DNA of 64,000 nt from Actinomadura oligospora ATCC 43269 (GCF_000518265.1 NZ_JADG01000012.1:124001-188000); one strand, 5' to 3'; shown: positions 16,909 through 25,707, counted from the stretch's first letter. Notes: a model not told the origin generated them from the letters alone. Made by a program: numbers and translations.

Positions 16909-18075
16909 CTAGGCGCAGAGGGCGGTCTCGACGGCCTTCTCCATGTCGTCCTCCTGCGCGGGCAGGCCGCCCGGGTCGAGGTTCACCATGACCGTCGCCT
17001 GCCGTCCGGACGTCGTGACGCCGCCCAGGGCCTCGAAGCCGAGGATGTCACCGCCGTGCCGCCAGTAGAGGCCGCCGCAGGGCAGGGGGTGGCTCTCCAG
17101 GCCGAGTCCGTAGGCGCGGCCGCCGGAGTCGCCGGTCGGACGCGTCCTCATCATCTGCCGCAACTGGGCCGGAGGCAGGAGCCTGCCGCGGACCAGGGCG
17201 TCCAGGAAGCGGTTGAGGTCGGTCGTACCGGAGATCATCCCGCCGCCCGAGCTTGCGACCGACGGGTTGAACTCGGTGATGTCCGTGAGCGGCGCGTCCG
17301 GCCCCGGACGGACGTAACCGCGCGGGTGCGGGCCGGGGATCGTCGCGTCGTCGCCCGGGACGCGGGTCTGCCTCAGCTTCAAGGGCACGATGATCCGCTG
17401 CCGGATCTCGTCCCCGAAGGAACGGCCGGTCACGCGCTCGATGAGCATCCCCGCGAGCAGGTAGTTGGTGTTGGAGTAGCGCCACCCCTTGCCGGGCTTG
17501 AAGGTCGGCGGATGGGCCAGCGCGAGTTTCACCAGGTCACGGACGTCGTAGTGGGCCAGCGGGTCACGGATCACCTCCTTCAGGTCGAAGAAGGAGAGAT
17601 AGTCGGGCACCCCGCTGGTGTGCTGCAGCAACTGCCGGACGGTGATCCTCCGCCCGTCGTTGCCGTGCCCGCGGACGACGCCCGGCAGGTAGCGCTCCAC
17701 CGGCGCGTCGAGGACGACCCGGTGCTCCGCCACCAGCTGGAGGACGACCGTCGCCACGAACGGCTTGGTCATGCTGCCGATCCGGAAGCTGACGTCGCCG
17801 CGCATGGGCGCGCCGCTCTTCACGTCCGCGACACCGCTGGTCAGGACCGTCCTGTTCCCCCGACGGTCCCGGATCTCCATCAGCGCTCCGGGCGCGCCGT
17901 CGGCCGTCGTCAGCCGCCGCATGATCTCCCGCAGGCGGACCGTGGACGCGTCCGTCGTGCGGGACTCGGCGGCGGCCCGGCGGCCCGTCCGCCCGTCCAC
18001 GGGTGCGACCACCGCGACACCCGCCGCGGCCGTCACGGCGAGCGCCCCGCACAGCACGCGCTTGTGCTTGATCAT
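16909..18075 (-). CDS. Secreted serine hydrolase (class C beta-lactamase / DD-peptidase-like)
   Basis: A 388-residue exported protein of the beta-lactamase/transpeptidase superfamily. A signal peptide (MIKHKRVLCGALAVTAAAGVA) is followed by the catalytic motif S-x-x-K in RIGSMTKPF, the second motif Y-x-N in YSNTNYLLAG and a third motif, H-x-G, in YWRHGGDI. This set is typical of D-Ala-D-Ala carboxypeptidases, esterases and related hydrolases; substrate cannot be assigned. ATG 18075 has GGAGGG just upstream. The gene stands alone with the SnoaL-like gene downstream. Confidence 0.9.
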   Translation of the reverse strand: MIKHKRVLCGALAVTAAAGVAVVAPVDGRTGRRAAAESRTTDASTVRLREIMRRLTTADGAPGALMEIRDRRGNRTVLTSGVADVKSGAPMRGDVSFRIGSMTKPFVATVVLQLVAEHRVVLDAPVERYLPGVVRGHGNDGRRITVRQLLQHTSGVPDYLSFFDLKEVIRDPLAHYDVRDLVKLALAHPPTFKPGKGWRYSNTNYLLAGMLIERVTGRSFGDEIRQRIIVPLKLRQTRVPGDDATIPGPHPRGYVRPGPDAPLTDITEFNPSVASSGGGMISGTTDLNRFLDALVRGRLLPPAQLRQMMRTRPTGDSGGRAYGLGLESHPLPCGGLYWRHGGDILGFEALGGVTTSGRQATVMVNLDPGGLPAQEDDMEKAVETALCA

Positions 18076-18344
18076 TCGTGTTCCCTCCATCGCGAGGCCC
18101 TCACGCTAGGAAGCACGGCTCCGAACGCGCTTCACCCTCGAGAGCCAGCTTCCCGATCGCCCCACGGGGTGCGTCCGGCACCACCCACCCGCCCCGCGAC
18201 ATAGACCAGCGCTCGTTCGGCATAGGCGAACCGCCCCGCGGCGGCGGCCTTCGGGGTGAGATCTCCGCAAGCGTCCGTCACTTTCAGCGACGATCCTGAA
18301 GCTCTAAGTTGTCGAGCGGGAAATTCGACCACCGAAGGGGAGAG

Positions 18345-18872
18345 ATGAAGCGGATCACCAAGCTGGCCATGGGGGCGTTCGCGGGGGCCGCCGTCGCGCT
18401 GGCCCCCCTGGCACTCACCGGCACGGCGAACGCGGACACCGGCACGAACCCGGAGACGACGGTCATCACCCTCAAGCAGGACGCCGGGACCCGGACGCAC
18501 GCCGCCGGGTCCCAGGTCATCCACTGCGCGCTCGCGGCCCGCAACCCGCACCACTCCCACCACGCGGACGCCGCGAACCGCGGCATGGTCAACGCCGTCG
18601 GCTCGGTGAAGTGCGACCACGCGGTGGCCCGGATCAGCATCCGCGTCGGGCTCTACAAGCACGGCCGGCTGTACCGGCAGAGCCCCGTGAAGGCCAACGC
18701 GGGCAAGACGTCCGTCACCCAGAACGCGGCCCGCCGGTGCGTCGCCCGCCAGGACTACACGGGCGTCGCCATCGCGGACGTCACCGCTCCTCCCGGCTAC
18801 CGCCCGTCGCACGCCAAGGGCAGGTCCATCGGCAAGACCGTCCGGATCGCCGCCTGCAAACGCGGCGGCTGA
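18345..18872 (+). CDS. Small secreted protein of unknown function
   Basis: A 175-residue exported protein. The N-terminus MKRITKLAMGAFAGAAVALA...GTANA is a clear Sec signal peptide. The mature part is basic and His-rich in one spot (NPHHSHHADAANRG), with four cysteines (in IHCALA, VKCDHA, RRCVAR and AACKRGG) that could form two disulfides. I do not recognise a named family; similar short Cys-containing secreted proteins are frequent in actinobacteria. ATG 18345 follows AAGGGGAGAG. It stands as a single gene between two minus-strand genes. The 269-base stretch before it carries no other gene. Confidence 0.75.
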   Translation: MKRITKLAMGAFAGAAVALAPLALTGTANADTGTNPETTVITLKQDAGTRTHAAGSQVIHCALAARNPHHSHHADAANRGMVNAVGSVKCDHAVARISIRVGLYKHGRLYRQSPVKANAGKTSVTQNAARRCVARQDYTGVAIADVTAPPGYRPSHAKGRSIGKTVRIAACKRGG

Positions 18873-18943
18873 CGCCCAGCCGGCCCGGCCCCTCACCCGG
18901 CCGGGCCACGCCCGCGCGTTTCGGCTGGGCCACGCTTCGGTGA

Positions 18944-19633
18944 TCAGCCGACGCGGTCGTCGGGGGTCACCGGGACGCCCTCGATCCGGTCGTCGCTCAG
19001 GAGCGCGCCGATGAGCCCGGACGAGCCGCCCACATACGTCGAGTCGAGATCGACCTCGGTCGCCGCGCACCAGCTGTGATCGTCCGGCCAAAAGAGGTTC
19101 GGCGACTGCGGGAGGAAGTAGCCGTCCCCGCGCTGCCCCAGCTCGGTGGCCGCGTCCAGGGGGCCCGCGAAGAGCAGGTAGTCGCGGTGGGGCAGGCGCA
19201 CCCGCGGGGCGGACGCGAAGACCTCGCCGGGAATCCAGCCCCAGCCGTCCCACAAGCAGAACCAGCAGGATCCGGGCGTGCCGGTGTGCGCCGCCAGAAC
19301 CGGCACGAGCGCCGCCAGCTCGGACGCGGGCAGCTCCCCCATCCGGGGCTCCTCGTCCCAGATGTCCCGGGACGTCCTCGCGGCCAGCTCCTCGAAGCGC
19401 GTCGCGGAGGAGACGCCCGTCCCCGCCCCGTGCGCGATCTCCGACCACCGGACGGCCCGCTCCGCCGCCGACCAGGCCGGATGCAGGATCCGCACATAAG
19501 CCTCGAAGCCCGCCGGAACGAGCCCCCGGACCCCGGCCGCGAACTCCCCCATCCCGTCCACGACCCAGGACGCGGCGTCCGCGACGTCCGCCGAATCCCC
19601 GATCAGCCGCAGCCGGCCCCCACCCGCGTCCAT
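18944..19633 (-). CDS. Conserved hypothetical protein
   Basis: A 229-residue soluble protein with a high aromatic content in its second half: GSCWFCLWDGWGWIPG, RDYLLFAGPL, and LFWPDDHSWCAATEVDLDSTYVGGS. The combination of a FCLWDGWG segment and a WPDD-W-x-A-TEVD-STYVGG segment is familiar from uncharacterised actinomycete proteins, but no function is known to me. No membrane segment or signal peptide is present. ATG 19633 is taken as start. It is convergent with the secreted protein gene and follows the epimerase gene by 73 bases, so the two may be co-transcribed. Confidence 0.7.
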   Translation of the reverse strand: MDAGGGRLRLIGDSADVADAASWVVDGMGEFAAGVRGLVPAGFEAYVRILHPAWSAAERAVRWSEIAHGAGTGVSSATRFEELAARTSRDIWDEEPRMGELPASELAALVPVLAAHTGTPGSCWFCLWDGWGWIPGEVFASAPRVRLPHRDYLLFAGPLDAATELGQRGDGYFLPQSPNLFWPDDHSWCAATEVDLDSTYVGGSSGLIGALLSDDRIEGVPVTPDDRVG

Positions 19634-19706
19634 ACCGGCATTCTCACCGGCCCCGCCCCCTGCCGGAAGCACGACCGAACCCGCATGTCGCCCCAGAAAC
19701 CGCTGG

Positions 19707-20792
19707 TCAGACGCGACGACGGCGGCGTGCGCGGCGGATCGCGGCGGCGGCGCCGATGGCGGCGACCGTTGCTCCGGCCGCGGTGGCCATCGTGGCCTCC
19801 TTGCCGCCCACGCGGCGTCCGACGACGGCGTGGCGCCCGGCGGTCTCCTCCATCAGGACGCGCAGGGCCGTCGCGTTGTCGTAGGCGGGCTTCCACCCGG
19901 CGGCGCGCAGGCGCGCGGCGTCCACGACCCAGGGGTAGGCGACGTAGTGCAGGTCGGTGGCGGGCGCCGGGGTCATGCCCAGGCGGTGCAGGCGCTGCGC
20001 CATGCCGAAGGTCACCGCGGCGGGCAGCTCGAAGCCGCGCTTGCCGGTGATCTCGGCGACCTCGTCCATGCCGAGCCAGCCGTCGCAGCCGACCGCGATC
20101 GGGCCGGGCAGGTCCTCCACCACGACCGTCTCCAGCGCGGACGCCAGGTCCTCGACGTGGCAGAACTGCCAGGCGGGCTCGCTGCCCTTGACCGTCAGCA
20201 GCCGCGGGGCCTCGAAATGCCTGGTCACGACCGTGTCGACGCCCGGGCCGACCAGCGCGGCCGGACGAACGACCGTGACCGCCAGCCCCGGATGGCTCGC
20301 GGCGGAGGACGCGGCGAGGTCCTCGATCTCCAGGTAGTCGCCCGCGATGGACTCGGTGGCCTCGGCGAGCAGCGGCGCGTCCTCGCGCAGCGGGACCTCG
20401 TTGTCGGCCAGCGCGCCGTAGACCATCGCGCTCGTGACCAGCACCACCCGGCGGACCCGGGCCGCCGCCGCGGCCGTCACCACGGTCTGGGCGCCCCGGA
20501 CGTTGTGGGTGCGGCGCTCCTTGGCGTCCAGGTCGGGCGAGCGCTCGATGTCGAGGTTGACGATCACGTCCACGTCCGAGAGCCGGTTCGACAGCAGCGG
20601 GTCACGGATGTCCACGACCCGCCAGGTCGCCCCCGGCACGTCGCCGCGGTGGCCGTCGACGGCCACGACCTTGCGGATCTCCTCACGCTCGGCGAGCCGG
20701 GCGGCCAGCAGCCGCCCCGCGCCCGACGCCGCGCCGGTGACGGCGACGACCGGGCCCTTGCTACGCCGAGGGCGAACCTTGCCCGTTGCCAC
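19707..20792 (-). CDS. NAD-dependent epimerase/dehydratase-family protein
   Basis: A 361-residue extended-SDR-type protein. The nucleotide-binding motif TGAASGAGRLLA is near residues 19-30, followed by VVDIRDPLL and VVLVTSAMVYG. The usual catalytic Y-x-x-x-K is not evident: the tyrosine in MVYGALADN has no lysine at +4. It may therefore be a nucleotide-binding protein with altered chemistry. The C-terminus carries a short hydrophobic helix followed by a cluster of arginines (RRARRRRRV), suggesting membrane anchoring. GTG 20792 has AGGGGG upstream. It diverges from the zinc-protease gene over 89 bases. Confidence 0.82.
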   Translation of the reverse strand: MATGKVRPRRSKGPVVAVTGAASGAGRLLAARLAEREEIRKVVAVDGHRGDVPGATWRVVDIRDPLLSNRLSDVDVIVNLDIERSPDLDAKERRTHNVRGAQTVVTAAAAARVRRVVLVTSAMVYGALADNEVPLREDAPLLAEATESIAGDYLEIEDLAASSAASHPGLAVTVVRPAALVGPGVDTVVTRHFEAPRLLTVKGSEPAWQFCHVEDLASALETVVVEDLPGPIAVGCDGWLGMDEVAEITGKRGFELPAAVTFGMAQRLHRLGMTPAPATDLHYVAYPWVVDAARLRAAGWKPAYDNATALRVLMEETAGRHAVVGRRVGGKEATMATAAGATVAAIGAAAAIRRARRRRRV

Positions 20793-20881
20793 GGGAGCGC
20801 CCCCTTCTCTGTGTACGCGACCTCGCCGGGACCGGCTAACGTTGCGGATATGAGCCCATCATGCATGCCGGGGGCAAACCG

Positions 20882-22306
20882 ATGAATGACACTCCGTTCG
20901 GCTTCAACCGTCCCGGCGACGGCGACGACGACAAGCCCCGGGACCCGTTCGGCGGGATGGGCGGCGGCATGGGCGGCGACATGGGCGGCGACATGGGCGA
21001 CATGCGGCAGTTCGCCGACATGCTGCACCGCTTCGCCGACATGATCGGCACCCAGGGCGCGCCGGGGGCCGGTTCCGGCGGCCCCCTGAACTGGGACCTT
21101 GCCAAGAACATCGCACGCCACACCGTGGTCGAGGACGGCGGCGACCCGTCCGTCCTGGACTCCGAGCGCACCAAGGTCGTCGAGGCGCTCCGCCTGGCCG
21201 ACCTGTGGCTGGACGAGGGCACCACGCTGCCCGCCGGGATCCGCTCCCCGCAGGCGTGGAGCCGGTCCGAGTGGATCGAGAACACCCTCCCCGTCTGGGA
21301 GAAGGTCTGCGACCCGATCGCGTCCCGGATGGTCGAGTCGATGGGCGGCGCCCTCGGCGGCGGCCTCGGCGAGGACGTCCCGGCCGAGATGCAGGCGATG
21401 GCCGGCCCGCTGATCGGGATGGTCCGGCAGATGGCCGGGGCCATGGTCGGCGGCCAGACCGGGCAGGCGCTCGGCGCGCTCGCCAAGGAGGTCACCTCCT
21501 CCAGCGACGTGGGCCTGCCGCTCGCCCCCGCCGGGGTCGGCGCGCTGCTGCCCGCCGCCGTCACCGCGTTCGGCGACGGCCTCGAGGTCTCCGAGGACGA
21601 GGTCCGGCTGTACCTGGCGCTGCGCGAGGCCGCCCACCAGCGGCTGTTCGCGCACGTCCCGTGGCTGCGGACGCACCTGCTCGGCGCCGTCGAGGACTAC
21701 GCGCGCGGCATCACCGTCGACCTGTCCGGGATCGAGCAGGCCGTCTCCGGGCTGGACCTGTCCAACCCCGAGGCCCTCCAGGAGGCGCTCGGCGACGGGA
21801 TCTCCCTGACGCCCGCCGAGACCCCGCAGCAGAAGGCCGCGCTCGCCCGCCTGGAGACCACGCTCGCGCTGGTCGAGGGCTGGGTCGACACGGTCGTCAA
21901 CCGGGTCGCCGACGGCCGGCTGCCCGAGGCGGTCAAGCTCGCCGAGGCCGTCCGGCGGCGGCGCGCGACCGGCGGCCCCGCCGAGCGCACCTTCGCCACC
22001 CTCGTCGGCCTGGAGCTGCGGCCCCGGCGGCTGCGCGAGGCCGGGGCGCTGTGGCGCACGCTCACCGACGTCCGCGGCGCGGACGGCCGGGACGCGATCT
22101 GGGAGCACCCCGACCTGCTGCCCACCGCCGACGATCTCACCGACCCCGACTCCTACGTCCACGGCGACCCCGATGCGCCGGGCCTGTCGGACGCCGACCT
22201 GTCCGCGCTCACCGAGCAGCGGCCGTCCGAGAAGCCGTCCGACGAGGACGGCGAGGGCGAGAACGGCAAGGACCAGGGCAAGGGCGACGCGGAGCCGGGC
22301 GCATGA
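20882..22306 (+). CDS. Zinc-dependent metalloprotease family (DUF2342)
   Basis: A 474-residue protein of the DUF2342 family, described as zincin-like and sometimes annotated as F420-biosynthesis associated. The N-terminus is Met/Gly-rich (GGMGGGMGGDMGGDMGDM). The conserved core contains the putative metal motif REAAHQRLFAHVPWL, followed by conserved WLRTHLLG and a helical domain. The C-terminal 30 residues are highly acidic (EKPSDEDGEGENGKDQGK). ATG 20882 starts the family sequence. It overlaps the next small gene by four bases (ATGA). The in vivo substrate is unknown; proteolytic activity is not proven from sequence. Confidence 0.85.
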   Translation: MNDTPFGFNRPGDGDDDKPRDPFGGMGGGMGGDMGGDMGDMRQFADMLHRFADMIGTQGAPGAGSGGPLNWDLAKNIARHTVVEDGGDPSVLDSERTKVVEALRLADLWLDEGTTLPAGIRSPQAWSRSEWIENTLPVWEKVCDPIASRMVESMGGALGGGLGEDVPAEMQAMAGPLIGMVRQMAGAMVGGQTGQALGALAKEVTSSSDVGLPLAPAGVGALLPAAVTAFGDGLEVSEDEVRLYLALREAAHQRLFAHVPWLRTHLLGAVEDYARGITVDLSGIEQAVSGLDLSNPEALQEALGDGISLTPAETPQQKAALARLETTLALVEGWVDTVVNRVADGRLPEAVKLAEAVRRRRATGGPAERTFATLVGLELRPRRLREAGALWRTLTDVRGADGRDAIWEHPDLLPTADDLTDPDSYVHGDPDAPGLSDADLSALTEQRPSEKPSDEDGEGENGKDQGKGDAEPGA

Positions 22307-22479
22307 ACACGGGCCGTCCCGCCTCCCACGTCCACGGCTGCTCGCTGACCCCGTCCCGGGCCGCCGTGATCCGCCGCCGGACGTCCCGCACGGCCCTGTG
22401 CTGGCAGCGCCCCAGCGACCAGGAACGCCGCCGCCACCAGCGCACCGACTCCCGCTACCCGCGGGTGGGGCGGGTGTGA
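22303..22479 (+). CDS. 58-residue basic protein, translationally coupled
   Basis: A small frame with textbook coupling on both sides: its ATG overlaps the stop of the protease gene (ATGA), and its TGA overlaps the GTG of the NUDIX gene (GTGA). The product is very basic, begins MNTGRPASHVHGCSLTPSRA and ends RYPRVGRV, with two cysteines and two histidines (HVHGC, LCW). I recognise no family. The overlaps could arise by chance only if both neighbours were themselves arranged so, which argues that it is translated. Alternatively it is just the space by which the NUDIX gene is coupled. Confidence 0.55.
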   Translation: MNTGRPASHVHGCSLTPSRAAVIRRRTSRTALCWQRPSDQERRRHQRTDSRYPRVGRV

Positions 22480-23030
22480 CCGCTCCCCCGACGCCGTCGG
22501 TGCACGCCGACGCCGTCCGCGTCCTGTCGGCGTGGACGGCGCCGGACGCCGGGCAAGGCCGCGTCCGCGACGCGTTCCTCGATCACCTGGCCGCCCACCC
22601 GGACGGCACGTGGCGCGAGTGTGTTCCTGGTCACATCACGGCGAGCACCCTCGTCCTGGACGCGTCGCGCTCCCACGTGCTGCTGACCCTGCACGCGAAG
22701 GTCAAGCGGTGGCTCCAGCTCGGCGGGCACTGCGAGCCGGGCGACGCCACGCTCGCGGACGCGGCGCTGCGCGAGGCCACCGAGGAGTCCGGGATCCCCG
22801 GCCTCGTCCTGTCGCCGGGCCCGCTGCGGCTCGACCGGCACCTGGTGCGCTGCCACCCCGAGGGCTCCTGGCACCTGGACGTCCAGTACGTGGCGGTCGC
22901 GCCGTCCGGCGCGCGCGCCGAGCGAAGCGACGAGTCGGACGATCTCCGCTGGTTCTCCGTGGACGCCCTCCCCGAACCGACCGACGATGTCGTCCGCGCC
23001 CTGGTCACCGCCGCCCGCACCACCCACTAG
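22476..23030 (+). CDS. NUDIX hydrolase
   Basis: A 184-residue NUDIX protein. The Nudix box reads GHCEPGDATLADAALREATEESGI (about residues 83-106) with the metal-binding REATEE core. The preceding QLGG and the start of the protein (HADAVRVLSAW) fit a subgroup often annotated as NUDIX hydrolase near the zinc protease in actinobacteria. Substrate unknown; such enzymes cleave nucleoside diphosphates linked to another group. GTG 22476 overlaps the preceding stop by four bases. A hairpin follows the stop at 23099. Confidence 0.9.
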   Translation: MTAPPTPSVHADAVRVLSAWTAPDAGQGRVRDAFLDHLAAHPDGTWRECVPGHITASTLVLDASRSHVLLTLHAKVKRWLQLGGHCEPGDATLADAALREATEESGIPGLVLSPGPLRLDRHLVRCHPEGSWHLDVQYVAVAPSGARAERSDESDDLRWFSVDALPEPTDDVVRALVTAARTTH

Positions 23031-23098
23031 CCGCCGGACGCCCTCGCCCAAGCGCCCAAGCCCGCGACCGAGTCCTAGACGCTAGCGTCCGCCAACGA

Positions 23099-23119
23099 GC
23101 CGCCCGGCACGCGGGCGGC
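23099..23119. terminator. Hairpin between convergent genes
   Basis: GCCGCCCG (23099-23106) and CGGGCGGC (23112-23119) pair perfectly around five bases. It lies between the convergent NUDIX gene and the gene ending at 23203 and may terminate both. A 12-base palindrome GACGCTAGCGTC sits at 23078-23089. Confidence 0.5.
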
Positions 23120-23202
23120 CGGGGTTCGGGACGGCTGAGCGTCGGCGTGGTCGGAGGCTTGGGCGTCGAGCTGATCAGCGCGCACCCGGCCGGGGCCGGG
23201 TG

Positions 23203-23988
23203 TCAGGCGACGGGGCGGCCTTCCAGGAGGGCGCGGGTCGACTCCCAGCCCTCCAGGCGGGGATCGAGGAGCGCGACGTCCGCGGGGGTGCGCAGGCGGT
23301 GCCAGCTCGGGCCCTGCGGGATCCGGCCGTGCCGCGGAGCGGCGGCGCGGAGCCGGGACAGCGCGTCCGGGACGTCCAGATCCGTGCTGGTCAGGGCGTC
23401 CGCGAGCCAGGACGGCAGGGGCAGCCGGGCCGCCAGCGCGACGATCCCTCCCCCCGCGGACTGGCAGGCGGCGGCCGGGGCCTGCCCGAGGGCGCGGAAC
23501 AGCTTGCCGAGCAGCAGCGGCGGAAGATCAGGAGCGTCCGGGGAGAGCAGCGCGGCCTCGGTCGCGCCGAGCGCGTGCAGCGCGGCGAACGCGCCGGGCA
23601 GGGTCGGCTCGCGGACGATCGGGGTCCCGGGCCAGGTCAGCGCCTCGACGTCGGGCTGGTCCGGCGGATCGAGGACGAGCGCGGCGGTCACCAGTTCCAG
23701 GCCCGCGACGACCTCGTAGGTGTCCTCGAGCAGGGCGAGCCGGTACTCCTCGGCGTCCACGCCGGGCGGCGGCTGCGCGTCCCCACCGGACGACCGCACC
23801 GCCAGAACCCCCGCATACCGGACGGCCCGCACCGGCGAGTACTCCCGCTCATCTTCCTCGTCCCGCGCGAACGCCTCGGCCTGCTCGCGCGGCTCACCCC
23901 GTGCGAACGGCACGTTCTGCTCGTGCGCCTCGGCCTGGGCGGCGGTCTCGACCTGCGGAAACGGCTCGGCCTGCGGGCTGCCGGTCAA
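23203..23988 (-). CDS. Uncharacterised protein coupled to the YgjP-type peptidase
   Basis: A 261-residue protein of unknown function. The first ~50 residues are rich in Gln, Glu and Ala (EPFPQVETAAQAEAHEQN); the rest is compact: RAVRYAGVLAVRSSGG, DAEEYRLALLEDTYEVVAGLELV, then ALLSPDAPDLPPLLLGKLFRALG and ARLPLPSWLADAL. The SPDAPDLP segment and general layout recall nucleotidyltransferase-like folds, but that is only a suspicion. The TTG start at 23988 overlaps the stop of the upstream peptidase gene (TTGA), suggesting coupling; a GTG further in is possible. It is the second gene of that pair. Confidence 0.65.
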   Translation of the reverse strand: MTGSPQAEPFPQVETAAQAEAHEQNVPFARGEPREQAEAFARDEEDEREYSPVRAVRYAGVLAVRSSGGDAQPPPGVDAEEYRLALLEDTYEVVAGLELVTAALVLDPPDQPDVEALTWPGTPIVREPTLPGAFAALHALGATEAALLSPDAPDLPPLLLGKLFRALGQAPAAACQSAGGGIVALAARLPLPSWLADALTSTDLDVPDALSRLRAAAPRHGRIPQGPSWHRLRTPADVALLDPRLEGWESTRALLEGRPVA

Positions 23989-24536
23989 CCGGCCACCCCG
24001 TGGCGGAGATCGTCCTCGTCGGACGCGCCGGACTCCATGGGGAGGTGGGCCGCGGCGGCGACGCCCTCCAGGTAGCCGCGGGCGCGGTCGGCCTTGGGGT
24101 AGTGGGCGACGAGTTCCCAGAAGTCGGCGCCGTGCCCGGGGACGAGAAGGTGGGCCAGTTCGTGGACCAGGACGTAGTCCACGACCCAGGACGGCATCCC
24201 GCGGAGCCGGGTGGAGAGGCGGATCGTCCCGTCGTCCGGGGTGCAGGATCCCCAGCGGGTGCGCTGGTTCTCCACCCACCGGACGCTCGCCGGGACGGCC
24301 CGGCCGTCCAGGTAGCGCCGGGACAGCTCGTGCGCGCGCGTCTCCAGATCGGAGTCGCTGGGACGGCGGCGGCGCTCACGATCAGCGAGCCGCTGGAGGA
24401 TGGTCGCGATCCACTGCTCCTCTTCCGCCTTGCTGAGCCGGGACGGCAGCATGACCACGACCTTGTCCCCGTCCCGATATGCGGACACCGTCCGCCGACG
24501 TCTGCTGCTCCGGCGGACCTCAACGTTTGGGGGCAC
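23985..24536 (-). CDS. YgjP-like (M48-type, DUF45) metallopeptidase domain protein
   Basis: A 183-residue protein with the YgjP/DUF45 core: RTRWGSCTPDDGTIRLSTRL, the zinc motif VHELAHLLVPGHGADFW with H-E-x-x-H and the downstream His, and WELVAHYPKADRARGYLEG. Such proteins are predicted zinc peptidases. The N-terminal tract is Arg-rich (RRSSRRRRTVSAYRDG). GTG 24536 is taken as start, although no convincing ribosome site precedes it; the GTG of VSAYRDG is an alternative. The stop is coupled to the following gene. Confidence 0.88.
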   Translation of the reverse strand: MPPNVEVRRSSRRRRTVSAYRDGDKVVVMLPSRLSKAEEEQWIATILQRLADRERRRRPSDSDLETRAHELSRRYLDGRAVPASVRWVENQRTRWGSCTPDDGTIRLSTRLRGMPSWVVDYVLVHELAHLLVPGHGADFWELVAHYPKADRARGYLEGVAAAAHLPMESGASDEDDLRHGVAG

Positions 24537-24682
24537 GCAAGAACCGTACCCAAAACTTTGCGCCCGCCACAGGGGGGGTTGGCCGTTTTCCCAGCTCAGA
24601 ACCGATGTTTTCCCCGCCCGGGAGCCGTCTGCCACCCCCTTCCCGGCACCCTGGACAACACGCCGGAAGGATTTTCCGGGAA

Positions 24683-24697
24683 TTCGGTCTGACCGAA
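24683..24697. promoter_or_regulatory. 15-bp palindrome in a divergent spacer
   Basis: TTCGGTC-T-GACCGAA is a perfect palindrome in the 379-base spacer between the YgjP-type gene (left) and the NAD(P)-binding protein gene (right). It lies in an AT-richer patch (about 24668-24705) and could be a repressor site. The rest of the spacer shows no gene. Confidence 0.4.
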
Positions 24698-24915
24698 ATA
24701 CGTACGGAGCGTGACGAGAGATCGCACCCGCCGGGCCCCTGCCGCACACCGCTGGAGGCCCCTGGCGGACGTCTGGGCGGGCCTCCGGACGTGTGGCCAG
24801 GTGGGAGTCGGATGACCGTCCTCGCGGGACCGCCCTGTCACACCGATTCCGTTCGATCCGTCATCCGGGTAGACGGGGCGAAACCGCCACCGTCCCCTCG
24901 GAACGGAGAAAAGTC

Positions 24916-25707
24916 ATGACGGCACCGATTCTGGTCACCGGCGGCACCGGGACGCTCGGCTCCCTGCTCGTCCCCCGGCTGCGGGACGCGGGACACCCGG
25001 TGCGGGTGCTCACCCGGCACGCCCGCCCGGCCGCGGACGGCGTCGAGTACGTGGCATGCGACCTGCTCCAGGGCGACGGGATCGACGAGGCCGTCGCCGG
25101 AGCGGAGATCATCGTCCACCTGGCGGGCGGCCCGAAGGGCGACGACGTCGCGACCGGCAACCTCGCCGGGGCCGCGAAGCGGGCGGGCGCCCGGCACCTG
25201 GTGTACGTCTCGGTCACCGGGGTCGAGGACGTCCCGGTCGCGTGGCTGCGCACGAAACTCGCGTCCGAGCGGGCCGTCGCCGGTTCGGGCGTGCCCTGGA
25301 CGACGCTGCGTCCCGCCCAGTTCCACAGCCTGGTCCTCGGCATCGTGGAGAAGATGGCGAAGATGCCGGTCGTCCCGGCCCCGGGCGCGCTGCGCTTCCA
25401 GCCCGTGGACGAGCGGGACGTCGCCGCCCGGCTGGCCGAACTCGCCCTCGGCGAGCCGTCCGGCCTGGTCCCCGACCTCGCCGGACCGGCCGACCTCACC
25501 CTGCCCGAGCTGCTCACCGGCTACCTCGCCGCCGCGGGGAAGCGCCGGCCGCGGCTGCCCGTCCCGATGCCGGGCAAGATCGGCCGCGCCTACCGGTCCG
25601 GTCTCAACCTCGCCCGCGAGGGCGCACTCCGCGGCACCCGCACCTGGGAGGACTACCTCGCCGAGCACGTCGCGGCGGACCGCAGGCCCGAGCCCGCCTC
25701 CCGCTGA
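24916..25707 (+). CDS. NmrA-like NAD(P)H-binding oxidoreductase
   Basis: A 263-residue atypical short-chain dehydrogenase. The N-terminal motif VTGGTGTLGSLLVPRL is the T-G-x-T-G-x-x-G nucleotide site, and RVLTRHARP follows as the second strand, whose arginines suggest NADP(H). Later blocks HLVYVSVTGVE and TTLRPAQFHSL are typical of the NmrA/atypical-SDR group, whose members are reductases or redox sensors. ATG 24916 has a GGAG site eight bases upstream. It stands alone, with a palindromic element upstream, and is convergent with the crotonase gene. Confidence 0.85.
   Translation: MTAPILVTGGTGTLGSLLVPRLRDAGHPVRVLTRHARPAADGVEYVACDLLQGDGIDEAVAGAEIIVHLAGGPKGDDVATGNLAGAAKRAGARHLVYVSVTGVEDVPVAWLRTKLASERAVAGSGVPWTTLRPAQFHSLVLGIVEKMAKMPVVPAPGALRFQPVDERDVAARLAELALGEPSGLVPDLAGPADLTLPELLTGYLAAAGKRRPRLPVPMPGKIGRAYRSGLNLAREGALRGTRTWEDYLAEHVAADRRPEPASR

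Noticed and set aside
20564..22162. Long minus-strand frame opposite the zinc protease
   Set aside because: It is a shadow of GC-rich codons of the plus-strand gene, with Gly/Arg/Asp-rich nonsense and no recognisable domain. Similar long shadows lie opposite the UPF0182, adnA/adnB and moeZ genes.
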